A stretch of 64,000 nt of DNA from Cytophagales bacterium (GCA_025056215.1 JANWWC010000005.1:62001-126000), one strand, 5' to 3'. Numbered from the stretch's first letter, positions 1 through 9,075 are shown. Numbers and translations are program-made. The notes: generated by a model not told the origin, from the sequence alone.

Positions 1-756
1 GGAGAAATATGGCTTGAAGACGAGCAAATTACTCAATACTCTTTATATTCTCTTCTTGCTGAGCATCCTCATATTCAATATGTTTCACAGCATTTGGGTC
101 TCAAACCTTTTCATACAATCAGAGAGAATATTGCATATCCTATTCGACATTTAGGAGAGCGAGCACGCCGTCAAAGAATCGAAGAACTTCTAGAAATTTT
201 TGAGCTGCAAGAATTTCAGAATCAAAAACCTCAAACTCTTTCTGGAGGTCAACAACAGAGAGCAGCTTTAGCAGTAGCTCTTGCTAATATTCCTACTCTT
301 TTGTTATTAGACGAGCCTTTTAGTCATCTGGATATGCCGCTGCGATTTGAGTTATATCAAGTTATTCAAAAAATACGCAATCTTTTTTGTACTACAATTC
401 TTTGGGTAACACCTCAACTAGAAGAAGCACTCGCCTACGTTGATACGGTTTCTGTATTAGAAAAAGGATGTCTTGTTCAGACTGGAACTCCTCAAGAAAT
501 CTACTATGCGCCTGCAACCTTCTCAATAGCAAAATTATTCGGAGAATATAACATTGTAGAAGGAAGCATAGTGCGTCCTTCTCGAATCGAAATTGCTTTA
601 AATCCTACAGGAAATTATGTAATTCAACAAGTTACTTTCTGTGGAATTTATTATCGCGTGGTGGTAGAGCATTTTGTTCACCGCCAACAGTTAGTGGTTT
701 ATTCTTTGGAGAAACTTCCACTTTTTCATCGCGCAGATGTGCGGTTCAAAAATTAA
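1..756 (+). CDS. ABC transporter ATP-binding protein, 5' end outside window
   Basis: The reading frame is open from base 1, so the N-terminus with the Walker A motif lies upstream of the window. Visible in order are the Q-loop (YVSQHLGLKP), the ABC signature LSGGQQQRAAL, the Walker B motif TLLLLDEPFSHLD and a C-terminal region of about 80 residues resembling the TOBE-type extension of PotA/ModC/FbpC-like importers. The family normally has a switch histidine (VTHD) after Walker B. Here the motif reads VTPQ, with a proline codon at 412-414. The substrate cannot be told from the sequence and no permease is visible. It is probably the ATPase of an importer for a small solute or ion. Confidence 0.88.
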   Translation, partial: GEIWLEDEQITQYSLYSLLAEHPHIQYVSQHLGLKPFHTIRENIAYPIRHLGERARRQRIEELLEIFELQEFQNQKPQTLSGGQQQRAALAVALANIPTLLLLDEPFSHLDMPLRFELYQVIQKIRNLFCTTILWVTPQLEEALAYVDTVSVLEKGCLVQTGTPQEIYYAPATFSIAKLFGEYNIVEGSIVRPSRIEIALNPTGNYVIQQVTFCGIYYRVVVEHFVHRQQLVVYSLEKLPLFHRADVRFKN

Positions 757-779
757 GCGTTTGTTTTGAAAATTAGGAA

Positions 780-1229
780 TTACCCAATTCCGATAAGTTT
801 TTTGCCTGTTTGGTGAGTAGGATTGTGAACTAAAACATGTTTAGCATAACGAAAGGCTTCCTCCTGGCTAATGAGTCCCTCATCGTAATACTTGAGAAGT
901 TCTTCTTGTGCGGTCCAATCGGCAGGATCGAGCTGGATGCTTTTTTTGAGATGATATACAGCAGCTATTTTATGATGAGGAGCTTGTAGGTGGGAAATAA
1001 CTTGTGCTGCAATTTTATGCCAAAATGAAGTTTCTTTCCTTTGTAATATGAAATTAACAAACGTATAGGCAATGATTCCTTTTTCAGTCGCAATTTGAGT
1101 AAGTATTTTGACAATTTCTTTCGCATCTTTTTGAAGAATCATTTGATAGGCCTCGTAAAACTTGTTTTCTTTTATCAGATGCGCAATCAAAGAATGTGTA
1201 TTATCATGTAATGATATTTTAGCAGTCAT
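780..1229 (-). CDS. hypothetical helical (TPR-like) protein
   Basis: This gene codes for 149 residues that I do not recognise. The protein is predicted to be almost entirely helical. The part around residues 85-140 (AAVYHLKKSIQLDPADW, then EEAFRYAKHVLVHNP) has the spacing of a degenerate tetratricopeptide pair. There is no signal peptide and no membrane segment. It converges on the ABC gene with a 23-bp gap. A role as a small cytoplasmic protein-protein interaction module is an inference only. Confidence 0.6.
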   Translation of the reverse strand: MTAKISLHDNTHSLIAHLIKENKFYEAYQMILQKDAKEIVKILTQIATEKGIIAYTFVNFILQRKETSFWHKIAAQVISHLQAPHHKIAAVYHLKKSIQLDPADWTAQEELLKYYDEGLISQEEAFRYAKHVLVHNPTHQTGKKLIGIG

Positions 1230-1363
1230 GGGAATAAAGCGTTTGAAGTTGTTTGAAAGCGAAAAAAATATTGTATTATTGCTACGTAGAACTCTCGAAA
1301 AAGGTTCTAAACATCTTTTAATGATTGTTAATGATTCTTAGTTTTAGAGCAAATTCATATGTC

Positions 1364-1816
1364 ATGAGTCTCAGTGTTGGACAAATAGCGCCTGATTTTG
1401 TTGCTAAAGATCAAAATGGCAATCCTATAAGGCTTTCCGATTTTCGCGGGAAAAAAGTAGTTTTGTATTTTTATCCGAAAGATGATACGCCAGGCTGCAC
1501 AGCAGAAGCCTGTGACTTGCGAGATAACTACGAGCGCTTGCAAGCTCATGGTTATGTAGTGATAGGAGTCAGTTCTGACGATGAAAAATCCCACCAAAAG
1601 TTTATTCAAAAGTATCAACTCCCTTTTTCGCTTATTGCGGATACAGATTTAACAGTTCATCAACTCTACGATACTTGGAAAGAAAAAAATATGTATGGCA
1701 AAAAATACATGGGAACCCAACGTACTACCTTTCTTATCGACGAACAAGGAAAGATTATTGACATTATCACTAAAGTAGATACTAAAGCCCATACGGCTCA
1801 AATTTTAAAATCTTGA
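1364..1816 (+). CDS. bcp: thioredoxin-dependent peroxiredoxin, Bcp/PrxQ type
   Basis: The protein reduces hydrogen peroxide and organic hydroperoxides using thioredoxin. The motif DDTPGCTAEACD contains the peroxidatic cysteine (C45) and the resolving cysteine five residues later (C50), which is the atypical 2-Cys arrangement of PrxQ. I chose the ATG at 1364 because it gives the usual N-terminus (MSLSVGQIAPDF) and 150 residues. The in-frame TTG at 1325 would add 13 residues not typical of the family. The gene lies 17 bp before hisB. The oxyR gene 2 kb away suggests a peroxide-stress context, but no shared operon is visible. Confidence 0.93.
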   Translation: MSLSVGQIAPDFVAKDQNGNPIRLSDFRGKKVVLYFYPKDDTPGCTAEACDLRDNYERLQAHGYVVIGVSSDDEKSHQKFIQKYQLPFSLIADTDLTVHQLYDTWKEKNMYGKKYMGTQRTTFLIDEQGKIIDIITKVDTKAHTAQILKS

Positions 1817-1833
1817 TTTTGTAGAAATCAGAT

Positions 1834-2934
1834 ATGAAAATTCTTAAAAAAGCCTTATTTATTGATCGCGATGGTACTATTATTGTGGAACCACCTACTG
1901 ACTTTCAAGTAGACTCTCTCGAAAAATTAGAGTTTATTCCTAAGGCTATTACAGCGCTTCATAAAATTGCGCATGAGCTGGATTATGAACTCATCATGGT
2001 GACCAACCAAGACGGTCTTGGTACCAATTCCTTTCCAGAAGAAAGTTTTTGGATTCCACATAACAAAATGATAAAGACGCTTGAAAACGAAGGCATTCAT
2101 TTTCAAGCTGTTCATATTGATAGAACATTCGAGTACGAGAATGCTCCCACGCGAAAGCCTCGCACTGGTATGCTTGTAAGTTATATGCAAGGCGATTACG
2201 ATTTAGCAAACTCTTTCGTTATAGGAGATAGACTCACGGACGTACAACTCGCCAAAAATTTAGGAGCAAATGCTATTCGCTTTCATACAGAAGCGACACC
2301 TGATGCTGTTTTAGTAACAAATGATTGGGATGAAATTTATCGGTTTTTAAAAAGCTATCGACGCACCGCAAAAGTTCATCGAAAAACTTTTGAAACAGAT
2401 GTTACAGTAATTCTTTGTTTAGACGGAAATGGGAGGTATCATTCTCGGAGCGGAATAGGTTTTTTTGACCACATGCTCGAACAACTTGCTAAACATGCTC
2501 GCATCGATTTGGAAATTCGGGTGAAAGGAGATTTACATATAGATGAACATCATTCTATTGAAGATACTGCTCTCGCATTAGGAGAAGCGTTTAGCCGCGC
2601 TCTCGGAGATAAACGCGGAATTGCGCGCTATGGCTTCTTTCAACTTCCTATGGACGAAGCACTTGCTTCTGTTGCTCTCGATTTTTCAGGACGTCCGTAC
2701 TTAGTATGGAAAGCGAACTTTCGCCGAGAAAAGATAGGAAATTTTCCTACCGAAATGTTCGAGCATTTCTTTAAATCGTTTTCCGATGCAGCGCGCTGCA
2801 ATTTGCACATCGATTGCTATGGCACAAATGAGCATCATCAAATAGAAGCTATCTTCAAAGCTTTTGCTAAAGCTATTCGCATGGCAATCCAAAAAGAACA
2901 CGATCAAATACCGAGTACCAAAGGAAGCTTGTAA
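1834..2934 (+). CDS. hisB: bifunctional histidinol-phosphatase / imidazoleglycerol-phosphate dehydratase
   Basis: This is the fused HisB enzyme for two steps of histidine synthesis. Residues 1-165 form the HAD-type histidinol-phosphate phosphatase with the nucleophile motif FIDRDGT (D11, D13). From about residue 178 follows the IGP dehydratase with metal-binding histidines in [22 protein letters not shown] and [12 protein letters not shown]. The length of 366 residues matches the fused family form in Gammaproteobacteria and many Bacteroidota. No other his gene is in the window. The stop codon abuts the stop of the convergent methyltransferase gene with no spacer. Confidence 0.96.
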   Translation: MKILKKALFIDRDGTIIVEPPTDFQVDSLEKLEFIPKAITALHKIAHELDYELIMVTNQDGLGTNSFPEESFWIPHNKMIKTLENEGIHFQAVHIDRTFEYENAPTRKPRTGMLVSYMQGDYDLANSFVIGDRLTDVQLAKNLGANAIRFHTEATPDAVLVTNDWDEIYRFLKSYRRTAKVHRKTFETDVTVILCLDGNGRYHSRSGIGFFDHMLEQLAKHARIDLEIRVKGDLHIDEHHSIEDTALALGEAFSRALGDKRGIARYGFFQLPMDEALASVALDFSGRPYLVWKANFRREKIGNFPTEMFEHFFKSFSDAARCNLHIDCYGTNEHHQIEAIFKAFAKAIRMAIQKEHDQIPSTKGSL

Positions 2935-3582
2935 TCACTCTTGAATTTTTCGCATTATCATCAAACCGTCGCGCAAAGGGAGAAGCAAATTTTCTACGCG
3001 GTTGTCGCTAAGAATTTTTTGGTTAAACTGATGTAAACTGGCGGTGTCTTTATCGTGTTGAGAAGGGTGTTTGAGTACTTTTCCACTCCACAATACATTA
3101 TCTGCAATAATTAAACCTCCTACTTTGACTTTCGGAAAAATTAAATCGTAGTAAGAGGAATAATTTTTTTTATCAGCATCGATAAAAACCATGTCAAAAC
3201 TTTGCGTAAAAGTAGGAATAATATCAAGAGCATGTCCGATGTATAAGCGAAAGCAATGAGCGACATTCGCTTTTTGGACATATTTTAAGACCATCTCTTC
3301 GAGTTCTTCGTTAATTTCGATGCTATGCAAGAGACCATCAGCAGGTAATCCCATTGCCATGCAAATACCAGAGTAACCTGTAAATGTTCCGATTTCTAAA
3401 ACTTGTTTTGCTCTTGTAATTTTTACTAAAAATTGTAAAAACAAACCTTGTTGCCAACTCGAAATCATCTGAGGCATAAGCGTTTTTAAGTAGGTCTGCC
3501 GATGCAACTCCTTTAACACTTCTGGTTCGGGCATAGAGAAAGCAGTTGCATAGGCATCAATCTCTGGTTGAATTAAGTTCAT
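2935..3582 (-). CDS. class I SAM-dependent O-methyltransferase (CCoAOMT-like)
   Basis: This 215-residue protein resembles bacterial members of the caffeoyl-CoA / catechol O-methyltransferase family, which methylate phenolic hydroxyls using a divalent metal. The SAM site is VLEIGTFTGYSG near residue 60. The acidic residues of VFIDADKKNY (about residue 135) and the ADN of IIADNVLWSG (about residue 160) are the usual metal ligands. There is no signal peptide. The natural substrate is not known for most bacterial members. The gene is transcribed towards hisB and the two stop codons are adjacent. Confidence 0.9.
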   Translation of the reverse strand: MNLIQPEIDAYATAFSMPEPEVLKELHRQTYLKTLMPQMISSWQQGLFLQFLVKITRAKQVLEIGTFTGYSGICMAMGLPADGLLHSIEINEELEEMVLKYVQKANVAHCFRLYIGHALDIIPTFTQSFDMVFIDADKKNYSSYYDLIFPKVKVGGLIIADNVLWSGKVLKHPSQHDKDTASLHQFNQKILSDNRVENLLLPLRDGLMIMRKIQE

Positions 3583-3627
3583 AGCGTACTTGATTAACTA
3601 CTAAATGAGGTTTGTTGTTGTTTTCTT

Positions 3628-4575
3628 TCAGATTACCATACCTGTGTCTACTATAGTACCCGACTTTTTTAACATATGATGAGGAATATTAGCCTGAATT
3701 TCTTCGACAAGTTTTGTTATAAATCGTTCTTTGATTACTACTTTATTCGTTACTAAGCTTACTTCTCTCACAGGCTGAATATCTGAAAATTCTTTGAGCA
3801 TATCCTCTTTTTGAGGAGGAACGTTAAGTGTGGCGAGTTCGGGAATAATAGTAAATCCGCGTTGAGAATCTACAATGCATTTGAGAGACTCAATCGAACT
3901 GCTTACGTAGGTAAAGTTGCTTGTAGAAGTAATGGGTTTATCGCGCAATCCACACAGATTAATTACTTGATTTCTAAAACAATTTCCCTCGTTTAGGAGC
4001 CATAAGTCTTCTAATTCCAAGTTCTTAAGCGTGATTTCTTCTTTGTAATACAGCGGATGTTGGTCTGAAACGTAGATCATAAATTTTTCATAAAACAAAG
4101 GAGTAGTTTCTACGCTAGGCGCTTCAATAGGAGTTACGATAAGACCGGCGTCCATTTCACCATCTTTTAAGTTGCGAATGATGTTTTCTGTTATTTCTTC
4201 TACTATTTCTAATCTAATTTTGGGATATTTTTGATTAAAAGACTTGATAAAAAAAGGTACTAAATACGGAGAAATAGTGGGAATAATGCCGACGCGTAGC
4301 TTTCCAGAAAGTTCGTCTTTGTATTCCTCTACCATGTCGGCTATTTTGTACATTTCTCGTAGAGTGATGGCTGCTTGATCGATAATTTTTCTCCCTATTT
4401 CTGTAGTAACGATGGGCTTTTTGGAGCGGTCGAACAAGACTACGCCTAGTTCTTCTTCTAAATTTTTAATTTGCATAGTAAGAGCGGGCTGAGTTACGTT
4501 CAAATGGTCTGCCGCAATTACATAGCTCTTATATTTGTCTAATGCTACAGCATATTGAAGTTGCAGTGATGTCAT
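3628..4575 (-). CDS. oxyR: OxyR-type LysR-family peroxide sensor
   Basis: This is a LysR-family regulator of 315 residues with an N-terminal winged helix-turn-helix (about residues 18-40) and a substrate-type regulatory domain. The segment EGNCFRNQVINLC places two cysteines at C199 and C208, the positions and spacing of the disulfide-forming pair in E. coli OxyR. This strongly supports a hydrogen peroxide sensor rather than a generic LysR protein. It is divergent from porQ across a 139-bp region that contains an inverted repeat. The bcp gene lies 2 kb away and is a plausible target. Confidence 0.92.
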   Translation of the reverse strand: MTSLQLQYAVALDKYKSYVIAADHLNVTQPALTMQIKNLEEELGVVLFDRSKKPIVTTEIGRKIIDQAAITLREMYKIADMVEEYKDELSGKLRVGIIPTISPYLVPFFIKSFNQKYPKIRLEIVEEITENIIRNLKDGEMDAGLIVTPIEAPSVETTPLFYEKFMIYVSDQHPLYYKEEITLKNLELEDLWLLNEGNCFRNQVINLCGLRDKPITSTSNFTYVSSSIESLKCIVDSQRGFTIIPELATLNVPPQKEDMLKEFSDIQPVREVSLVTNKVVIKERFITKLVEEIQANIPHHMLKKSGTIVDTGMVI

Positions 4576-4622
4576 AGTGATATGAGTTTAAGTACAACAT
4601 TACGAGAAAAAATCAAAGTTTT

Positions 4623-4652
4623 AAATAACAAAAATCATTATCTCAGTTATTT
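4623..4652. promoter_or_regulatory. inverted repeat in the oxyR-porQ divergent region
   Basis: AAATAAC at 4623-4629 and GTTATTT at 4646-4652 form a 7-bp inverted repeat with a 16-bp spacer. It lies about 50 bp upstream of the oxyR start. LysR regulators often bind interrupted dyads in such divergent regions, so autoregulation by OxyR is possible. The region is very AT-rich and the match could be chance. Confidence 0.3.
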
Positions 4653-4714
4653 TTGAAAGAAATCATCATTTTAAAAACTTACATAACCTAATAAAAGTTT
4701 GATAAAACAACTGT

Positions 4715-5776
4715 ATGCGCCATTTTTTATTGCTTGTTTGTTTTTTGCCATTTTATCATTACGGTCAGATTGGAGGAAGTGCTCATTTTAACTTTTTAGA
4801 ACTTCCTTCTTTTGCACATCTTTCGGGTTTAGGAGGTTCAAACGTAAGCTCTTATTCGAACGATGGAAGCATGTTTTTAGCCAATCCTTCCTTATTGTAC
4901 GATTCTACTTCTTTTTATTTAGGTTTACATCATCAGTTTTTATTTGCTCAAACTCATATGAGTGCTTTTACTTATGTACATCGCTTTTCGCGTTCAGGAG
5001 TATGGGCTATAGGAGTTCAGCATTTGAATTATGGCACTTTTACGCAAACGGATTTTTTAGGTAACGAACTCGGGACATTTCGCGCGTATGATTACGCAAT
5101 TACGGTTGCCAAATCGCATACTATTGGAAATGTGAGCATGGGAATTGCTACTAAGTTAGCGCAGTCGCGTATAGAAGTTTACCAAATGAGTGCCTCTTTA
5201 TGGGATGTAGGCGGGAATTTTAAGCATCCCCATGCTGATTGGCGCATTGGAGTAGTTCTCAAGAATGTCGGCTTTCGTTTGAGTGCTTATGCAGGCGCTC
5301 CCCCTTTCGAGTCTCCTTTTGATGTGATGATAGGAACCTCTTACAAACCTTTTCGTATGCCTGTAAGATTTTCTGTTACTTTGCGTCAGTTGCATCGGTT
5401 CATGAAGCTCGACGCTAATACTTCTTTTGAAACCCCCATTTTATCTTTAGATGGCACTAACCACAACTCGTCGCAATCTGTTTCTGCATTTAATCGTTTT
5501 TCGAGGCACTTAGTATTGGGAGGAGAACTTCTTTTGTCTTCTCATGTTCACATCCGATTAGGGTATAACTTTCTTACGCGCCGTGAACTGCATATAGATT
5601 TAGACCGCTTTGTATTTAGCGGTTTTTCTTGTGGACTCGCAATAAAACTTCGAAAATTTGATTTCGGGTATAGTTACTATCGTTATCACGTAGCAGCCGC
5701 TACCCATCAGGTTTCTTTGTTGCTAAATATGCGGGAGTGGTTCGGCTCGGAGCGCTTTATGTTTATAGTTGAGTAG
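4715..5776 (+). CDS. porQ: type IX secretion system protein PorQ
   Basis: This is a 353-residue outer-membrane beta-barrel protein with a signal peptide (MRHFLLLVCFLPFYHYGQ). The mature start has the PorQ pattern: a GG, then FNFLELPSFAHLSGLGG, NDGSMFLANPSLL and many alternating beta strands. PorQ belongs to the PorV/FadL-like barrels of the type IX secretion system of Bacteroidota and is needed for surface delivery of proteins with a C-terminal sorting domain. Other T9SS genes are not in the window, which is normal because they are scattered. The 3' end overlaps the convergent HAD gene by 14 bp. Confidence 0.88.
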   Translation: MRHFLLLVCFLPFYHYGQIGGSAHFNFLELPSFAHLSGLGGSNVSSYSNDGSMFLANPSLLYDSTSFYLGLHHQFLFAQTHMSAFTYVHRFSRSGVWAIGVQHLNYGTFTQTDFLGNELGTFRAYDYAITVAKSHTIGNVSMGIATKLAQSRIEVYQMSASLWDVGGNFKHPHADWRIGVVLKNVGFRLSAYAGAPPFESPFDVMIGTSYKPFRMPVRFSVTLRQLHRFMKLDANTSFETPILSLDGTNHNSSQSVSAFNRFSRHLVLGGELLLSSHVHIRLGYNFLTRRELHIDLDRFVFSGFSCGLAIKLRKFDFGYSYYRYHVAAATHQVSLLLNMREWFGSERFMFIVE

Positions 5777-6404
5777 ACATTGGAATATCATTGATACTAA
5801 TCCCTTTGAGATGCAATGTGTGTAATCCAACCAGACGTGCTGCATCGGTATGAGTCGATGTATCGTCAATGAATAAAGTTTGGTGTGGAAGAAGTTGATT
5901 TTCTTGAATTACCCGCTCAAAAATGCTAAGGTTAGGTTTTCTATCTCCTATTTCAAACGAGTAGTATACTTTTTCGAACAGTGAACGAAACGGAAATCCG
6001 AAACTATCATAAAATTGCTTTTCGTAGTGCCGAGCATGAATAGAGTTAGTATTGCTGAGCAAGAAGATTCTTTTGTGCAACTTGAGCTTTTGAAGAAGTT
6101 CTATTCTTTCTCTAGGAAAATCAAGTAATAGGCTGTTCCAAGACTCATCTAAGAGTTTAGACGAAAGGGAAGTTCCGAGAAGTTCGTTGAGTTTTTTTCG
6201 GAATTCTTCCTCTGAAATTTTACCAGTTTCAAACTTATCAAAAATAGGATTTTGTTTATATTGACTATAGCGAGATTCGAAATCAGTCACTCCTAATTTT
6301 TCGAAACTTTTGGCTAATCTGGAAAAGTCTAAGTTTAAAATTACTCCTCCTAAATCAAAAATGATTGCCTCAAAACGGGCGTAACTTAATGCTGACAGTA
6401 GCAT
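5763..6404 (-). CDS. HAD-family phosphatase (YihX-like subclass I)
   Basis: This haloacid-dehalogenase-like hydrolase has 213 residues. Motif I is IFDLGGVILNLD, in which the usual second aspartate is glycine, as in the YihX / epoxide-hydrolase-N-like branch. Motif II is LLSNTNSIH and motif IV is TLFIDDTSTHTDAA. The cap is the small helical type between residues 20 and 90. Members dephosphorylate sugar phosphates such as glucose-1-phosphate, but the substrate here is unknown. The gene overlaps the 3' end of porQ by 14 bp on the opposite strand. Confidence 0.88.
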   Translation of the reverse strand: MLLSALSYARFEAIIFDLGGVILNLDFSRLAKSFEKLGVTDFESRYSQYKQNPIFDKFETGKISEEEFRKKLNELLGTSLSSKLLDESWNSLLLDFPRERIELLQKLKLHKRIFLLSNTNSIHARHYEKQFYDSFGFPFRSLFEKVYYSFEIGDRKPNLSIFERVIQENQLLPHQTLFIDDTSTHTDAARLVGLHTLHLKGISINDIPMSTQL

Positions 6405-6593
6405 TCTTTTGCAAGATTATTTTAACAAATATCGGAACGCTTACAGTTGATTTCCAAATCTAACAGTTTATAAACTATTTTTAAAAAATTAAATATTTTT
6501 TAGATAAAAAAATTTACAAAATTTTTGTGTATTTAATTTATATTTACTTAAATTTGAATCGCAATTTGATTAATAATTAAACTAAAAGAGAAG

Positions 6594-7631
6594 ATGAAAA
6601 ACTTTAGAATCAACCTTCCTGTAAAATACCAAGGAGAATCCATTTATTTAGGAGGTAATGCCGAATTATTAAAATTGGGTTGGGGGCGCAACGAGTACAT
6701 TTTTATTGTCAATACTCGCATACTTTTCAGTCTGCTATTGTTAATTTTGTTAACATTAATTTTTGTAATAGTGCGTTTTTCATTTTTTAATACAACTTTT
6801 GTAAGAGTTGATAGCGATGCTTCTTGCATTGTAACGCCTGTTCAGGAACATGAAGATGTAGTAGGTTATTTTATTGATTACTTTGAAGAAAAAAAGGAAC
6901 GCGAACTAGAGGTAAATAAAAAATTCTTGAAAGAAAAATTTGTAATTGAGAAACAGTTATTAATTACTAAGTTTTTATTAGAAGAAAAAGTTTCTCGACC
7001 CGACCAACTTTCAGACGCTAGCAAACTAAAATTAGCACGCCAAATTAGTGAGTTGTTTATCAAAACGATTTTGTCAAACTGGGACGTAGAACCGCACGTA
7101 TATCGTTATTTTACTGATGAAGAAGAACTTCGAAAAATCGAAACTGCTATTATTGAGCAAATAAAGTTTCACGTTCCTGCTTCTGTTACACTTGCACAAT
7201 CAGCCTTAGAAACAGGTTACGGAAAGCGTGTTATCAACAACAATTATTTTGGAATTAAAGACCAATCAGGAAAAAATGTTCCTATTATTACTACAGAATA
7301 TTATAACGAAAAAGAATTTCAAGCAAATCAGGATAAAATTGTAAGCTACACTACTTTGAAAAAAAACAATCAAATTCTTTACAAATGTGTAGTGCGCGAT
7401 AGTTTTGCCTCTTACTCGACTGCTTGGGAATCTTTCAGGGCTCATTCTTTGTATTTGTCTCAAAATCCGCGTTATGCTCCGTTGTTTACAGCAGGAAAAA
7501 ATTATGAGGCGTGGGCTGAACGGATTGGTTCTACAAAATACGGTGGAGTAGGGTACGCCACTTCTCCTTTGTACGGCGAGATTCTTAAAAGAATCATTCG
7601 ACGCTACCAACTTCATTTACTCGACTTCTAA
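6594..7631 (+). CDS. membrane-anchored glucosaminidase (GH73, FlgJ/Bax-like)
   Basis: This 345-residue protein has a short cytoplasmic N-terminus, one membrane helix at about residues 42-65, a charged helical stretch to about residue 160, and a C-terminal GH73 N-acetylglucosaminidase domain. The family motif VTLAQSALETGYGK carries the catalytic glutamate (E206) and is followed by NNYFGIKD. The C-terminal part SYSTAWESFRAHSLYL is also typical. It probably cuts peptidoglycan in the periplasm during growth or division. The gene stands alone and ends in a strong hairpin terminator. Confidence 0.9.
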   Translation: MKNFRINLPVKYQGESIYLGGNAELLKLGWGRNEYIFIVNTRILFSLLLLILLTLIFVIVRFSFFNTTFVRVDSDASCIVTPVQEHEDVVGYFIDYFEEKKERELEVNKKFLKEKFVIEKQLLITKFLLEEKVSRPDQLSDASKLKLARQISELFIKTILSNWDVEPHVYRYFTDEEELRKIETAIIEQIKFHVPASVTLAQSALETGYGKRVINNNYFGIKDQSGKNVPIITTEYYNEKEFQANQDKIVSYTTLKKNNQILYKCVVRDSFASYSTAWESFRAHSLYLSQNPRYAPLFTAGKNYEAWAERIGSTKYGGVGYATSPLYGEILKRIIRRYQLHLLDF

Positions 7632-7674
7632 GGTTCGATTTAATTGTAACTGTACTCACATGGATTGTAAGATG

Positions 7675-7707
7675 AAAGAGCCTTTTGCTGGTGGTGAAAG
7701 GTTCTTT
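7675..7707 (+). terminator. rho-independent terminator after the glucosaminidase gene
   Basis: A 14-bp stem with three G-U pairs (7675-7688 against 7694-7707) closes a 5-nt loop and leads into ATTTTTT. It begins 44 bp after the stop at 7631 and reaches the stop codon of the convergent dehydrogenase gene. Confidence 0.75.
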
Positions 7708-8647
7708 ATTTTTTAAAAAAATATCGAATGTGGTCTATCATAATTTGGACTAGTCGTTGGCGAGCTTGTAGGCTGGTCCAAGCGATGTGAGGTGTTAGCA
7801 AGAGTCGTTCTCGTGATTTAATAGTAAGAAAGGGGTGATGCATATCTATTGGTTCTCTTTCAAATACGTCGAGGGCTACTCCTGCCAAATGTCCTTCTTC
7901 TAAAACCTGATAAAGGTCTCGTTCTACAATAATTCCGCCTCGCCCCATATTGAGAAGGTAAGATGTAGGTTTCATCATTTTAAGTTCTTTGTATCGTATT
8001 AAGCCTTTAGTGCGCTCGTTGAGAGGTGCGTGAATTGAAACGATGTCGCTTGTACTGAGAAGCTGCTCTAATGTTTCAGAAGGATATTTTTCCTCTCGCT
8101 TCACACCTGAAGTAGAAAAATATGAAACGCGCGCTCCAAAGATAGTAGCTATTTCAGCAACCTTTCTTCCTATATTGCCTAAACCAATGATTCCGAACTT
8201 TTTGTTAGTCAGTTCCTCGAATCCTTTTCCGATGTGAGTAAAAATGGGCTGTTGGCTGTAAGCTCCTGATTTTACAAAAGCGTCGTAATAGCTCACGCGA
8301 TGGATTAGTTCGAACAACAGTGCAAATGTACACTGTGCAACGCTGTTAGTAGAGTATCCTACAGCATTTTTTACTACGATTCCTTTTTTTTCAGCATATT
8401 CTACGTCAACATTGTTCATGCCTGTAGCGGCAATACAGATAAGTTTTAAATTAGAACAAGCCTCTATGACATCTTTTGAAATGACTACTTTGTTGGTAAT
8501 GATTACGTCTGCCTGTCGGCTTCTGTCGATTGTTTGATCTGGTAGTGTGCAAGAGTACAGTATAAGGTTGCCTATCGAATGAAGTTCCTTTAGCGACTCT
8601 GGCAATTCGAGAGTATCCGTATCTAAGAAAACGATAGTAGGTTTCAT
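7706..8647 (-). CDS. D-2-hydroxyacid dehydrogenase (glycerate/hydroxypyruvate type)
   Basis: This 313-residue NAD(P)-dependent oxidoreductase of the D-isomer-specific family has the nucleotide site GIIGLGNIGRKVA near residue 153. The catalytic triad is visible as Arg in NMGRGGI, Glu in FEREP and His in LTPHIAW. The substrate loop ATGMNNVDVEYAEKKGI and NAVGYSTNSVAQ resemble glycerate dehydrogenase / hydroxypyruvate reductase (HprA) more than SerA, and no ACT domain follows. It lies 3 bp downstream of the DUF4286 gene and is probably cotranscribed with it. Confidence 0.9.
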   Translation of the reverse strand: MKPTIVFLDTDTLELPESLKELHSIGNLILYSCTLPDQTIDRSRQADVIITNKVVISKDVIEACSNLKLICIAATGMNNVDVEYAEKKGIVVKNAVGYSTNSVAQCTFALLFELIHRVSYYDAFVKSGAYSQQPIFTHIGKGFEELTNKKFGIIGLGNIGRKVAEIATIFGARVSYFSTSGVKREEKYPSETLEQLLSTSDIVSIHAPLNERTKGLIRYKELKMMKPTSYLLNMGRGGIIVERDLYQVLEEGHLAGVALDVFEREPIDMHHPFLTIKSRERLLLTPHIAWTSLQARQRLVQIMIDHIRYFFKK

Positions 8648-8650
8648 AAT

Positions 8651-8956
8651 TTATTTGACTTCTTCTAAAAGCGTTCTAAAGATAACGTATTTGTCTTTAT
8701 ATTTTTCATCGATTTTTGCTTGAAAAGTTGGCGCCCATTTTTTCAGATAATCGTTGAGTAATGCAGGATTTTCGCACTGAAATTGGAGAGCATAAGTAGT
8801 GTTCTCTTGTTCTTCTGCAAGCAATAATTTCCACATCTGAAAGCTTGTAAAATAACCTGTTTGCATTATCAGTGGAATGATATCAGTTTTTAGCCATAAA
8901 ATGCACTCTTCACAAATTTCGTTATCAAGGCTAATGGTAATGTTATAAAGCAACAT
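8651..8956 (-). CDS. DUF4286 family protein
   Basis: This small protein (101 residues) matches the DUF4286 family, which is widespread in Bacteroidota and has no assigned function. Typical features are the start MLLYNITISLD, the central TGYFTSF and YALQF, and the end around KDKYVIFRTLLEEV. The expected fold is a ferredoxin-like dimeric alpha/beta barrel. No catalytic residues are evident. It is the first gene of a two-gene unit with the hydroxyacid dehydrogenase. Confidence 0.85.
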   Translation of the reverse strand: MLLYNITISLDNEICEECILWLKTDIIPLIMQTGYFTSFQMWKLLLAEEQENTTYALQFQCENPALLNDYLKKWAPTFQAKIDEKYKDKYVIFRTLLEEVK

Positions 8957-9075
8957 TCTTACAAAGAATTTTCCTAATCTAAGAAATTTAATAAAAGCCC
9001 CAAAATTTTAATATTATGAAAAAAATTTGTTGCCTTTAGAACAATCTTTTTCAACAATATTTTTTAGAATCAGAT

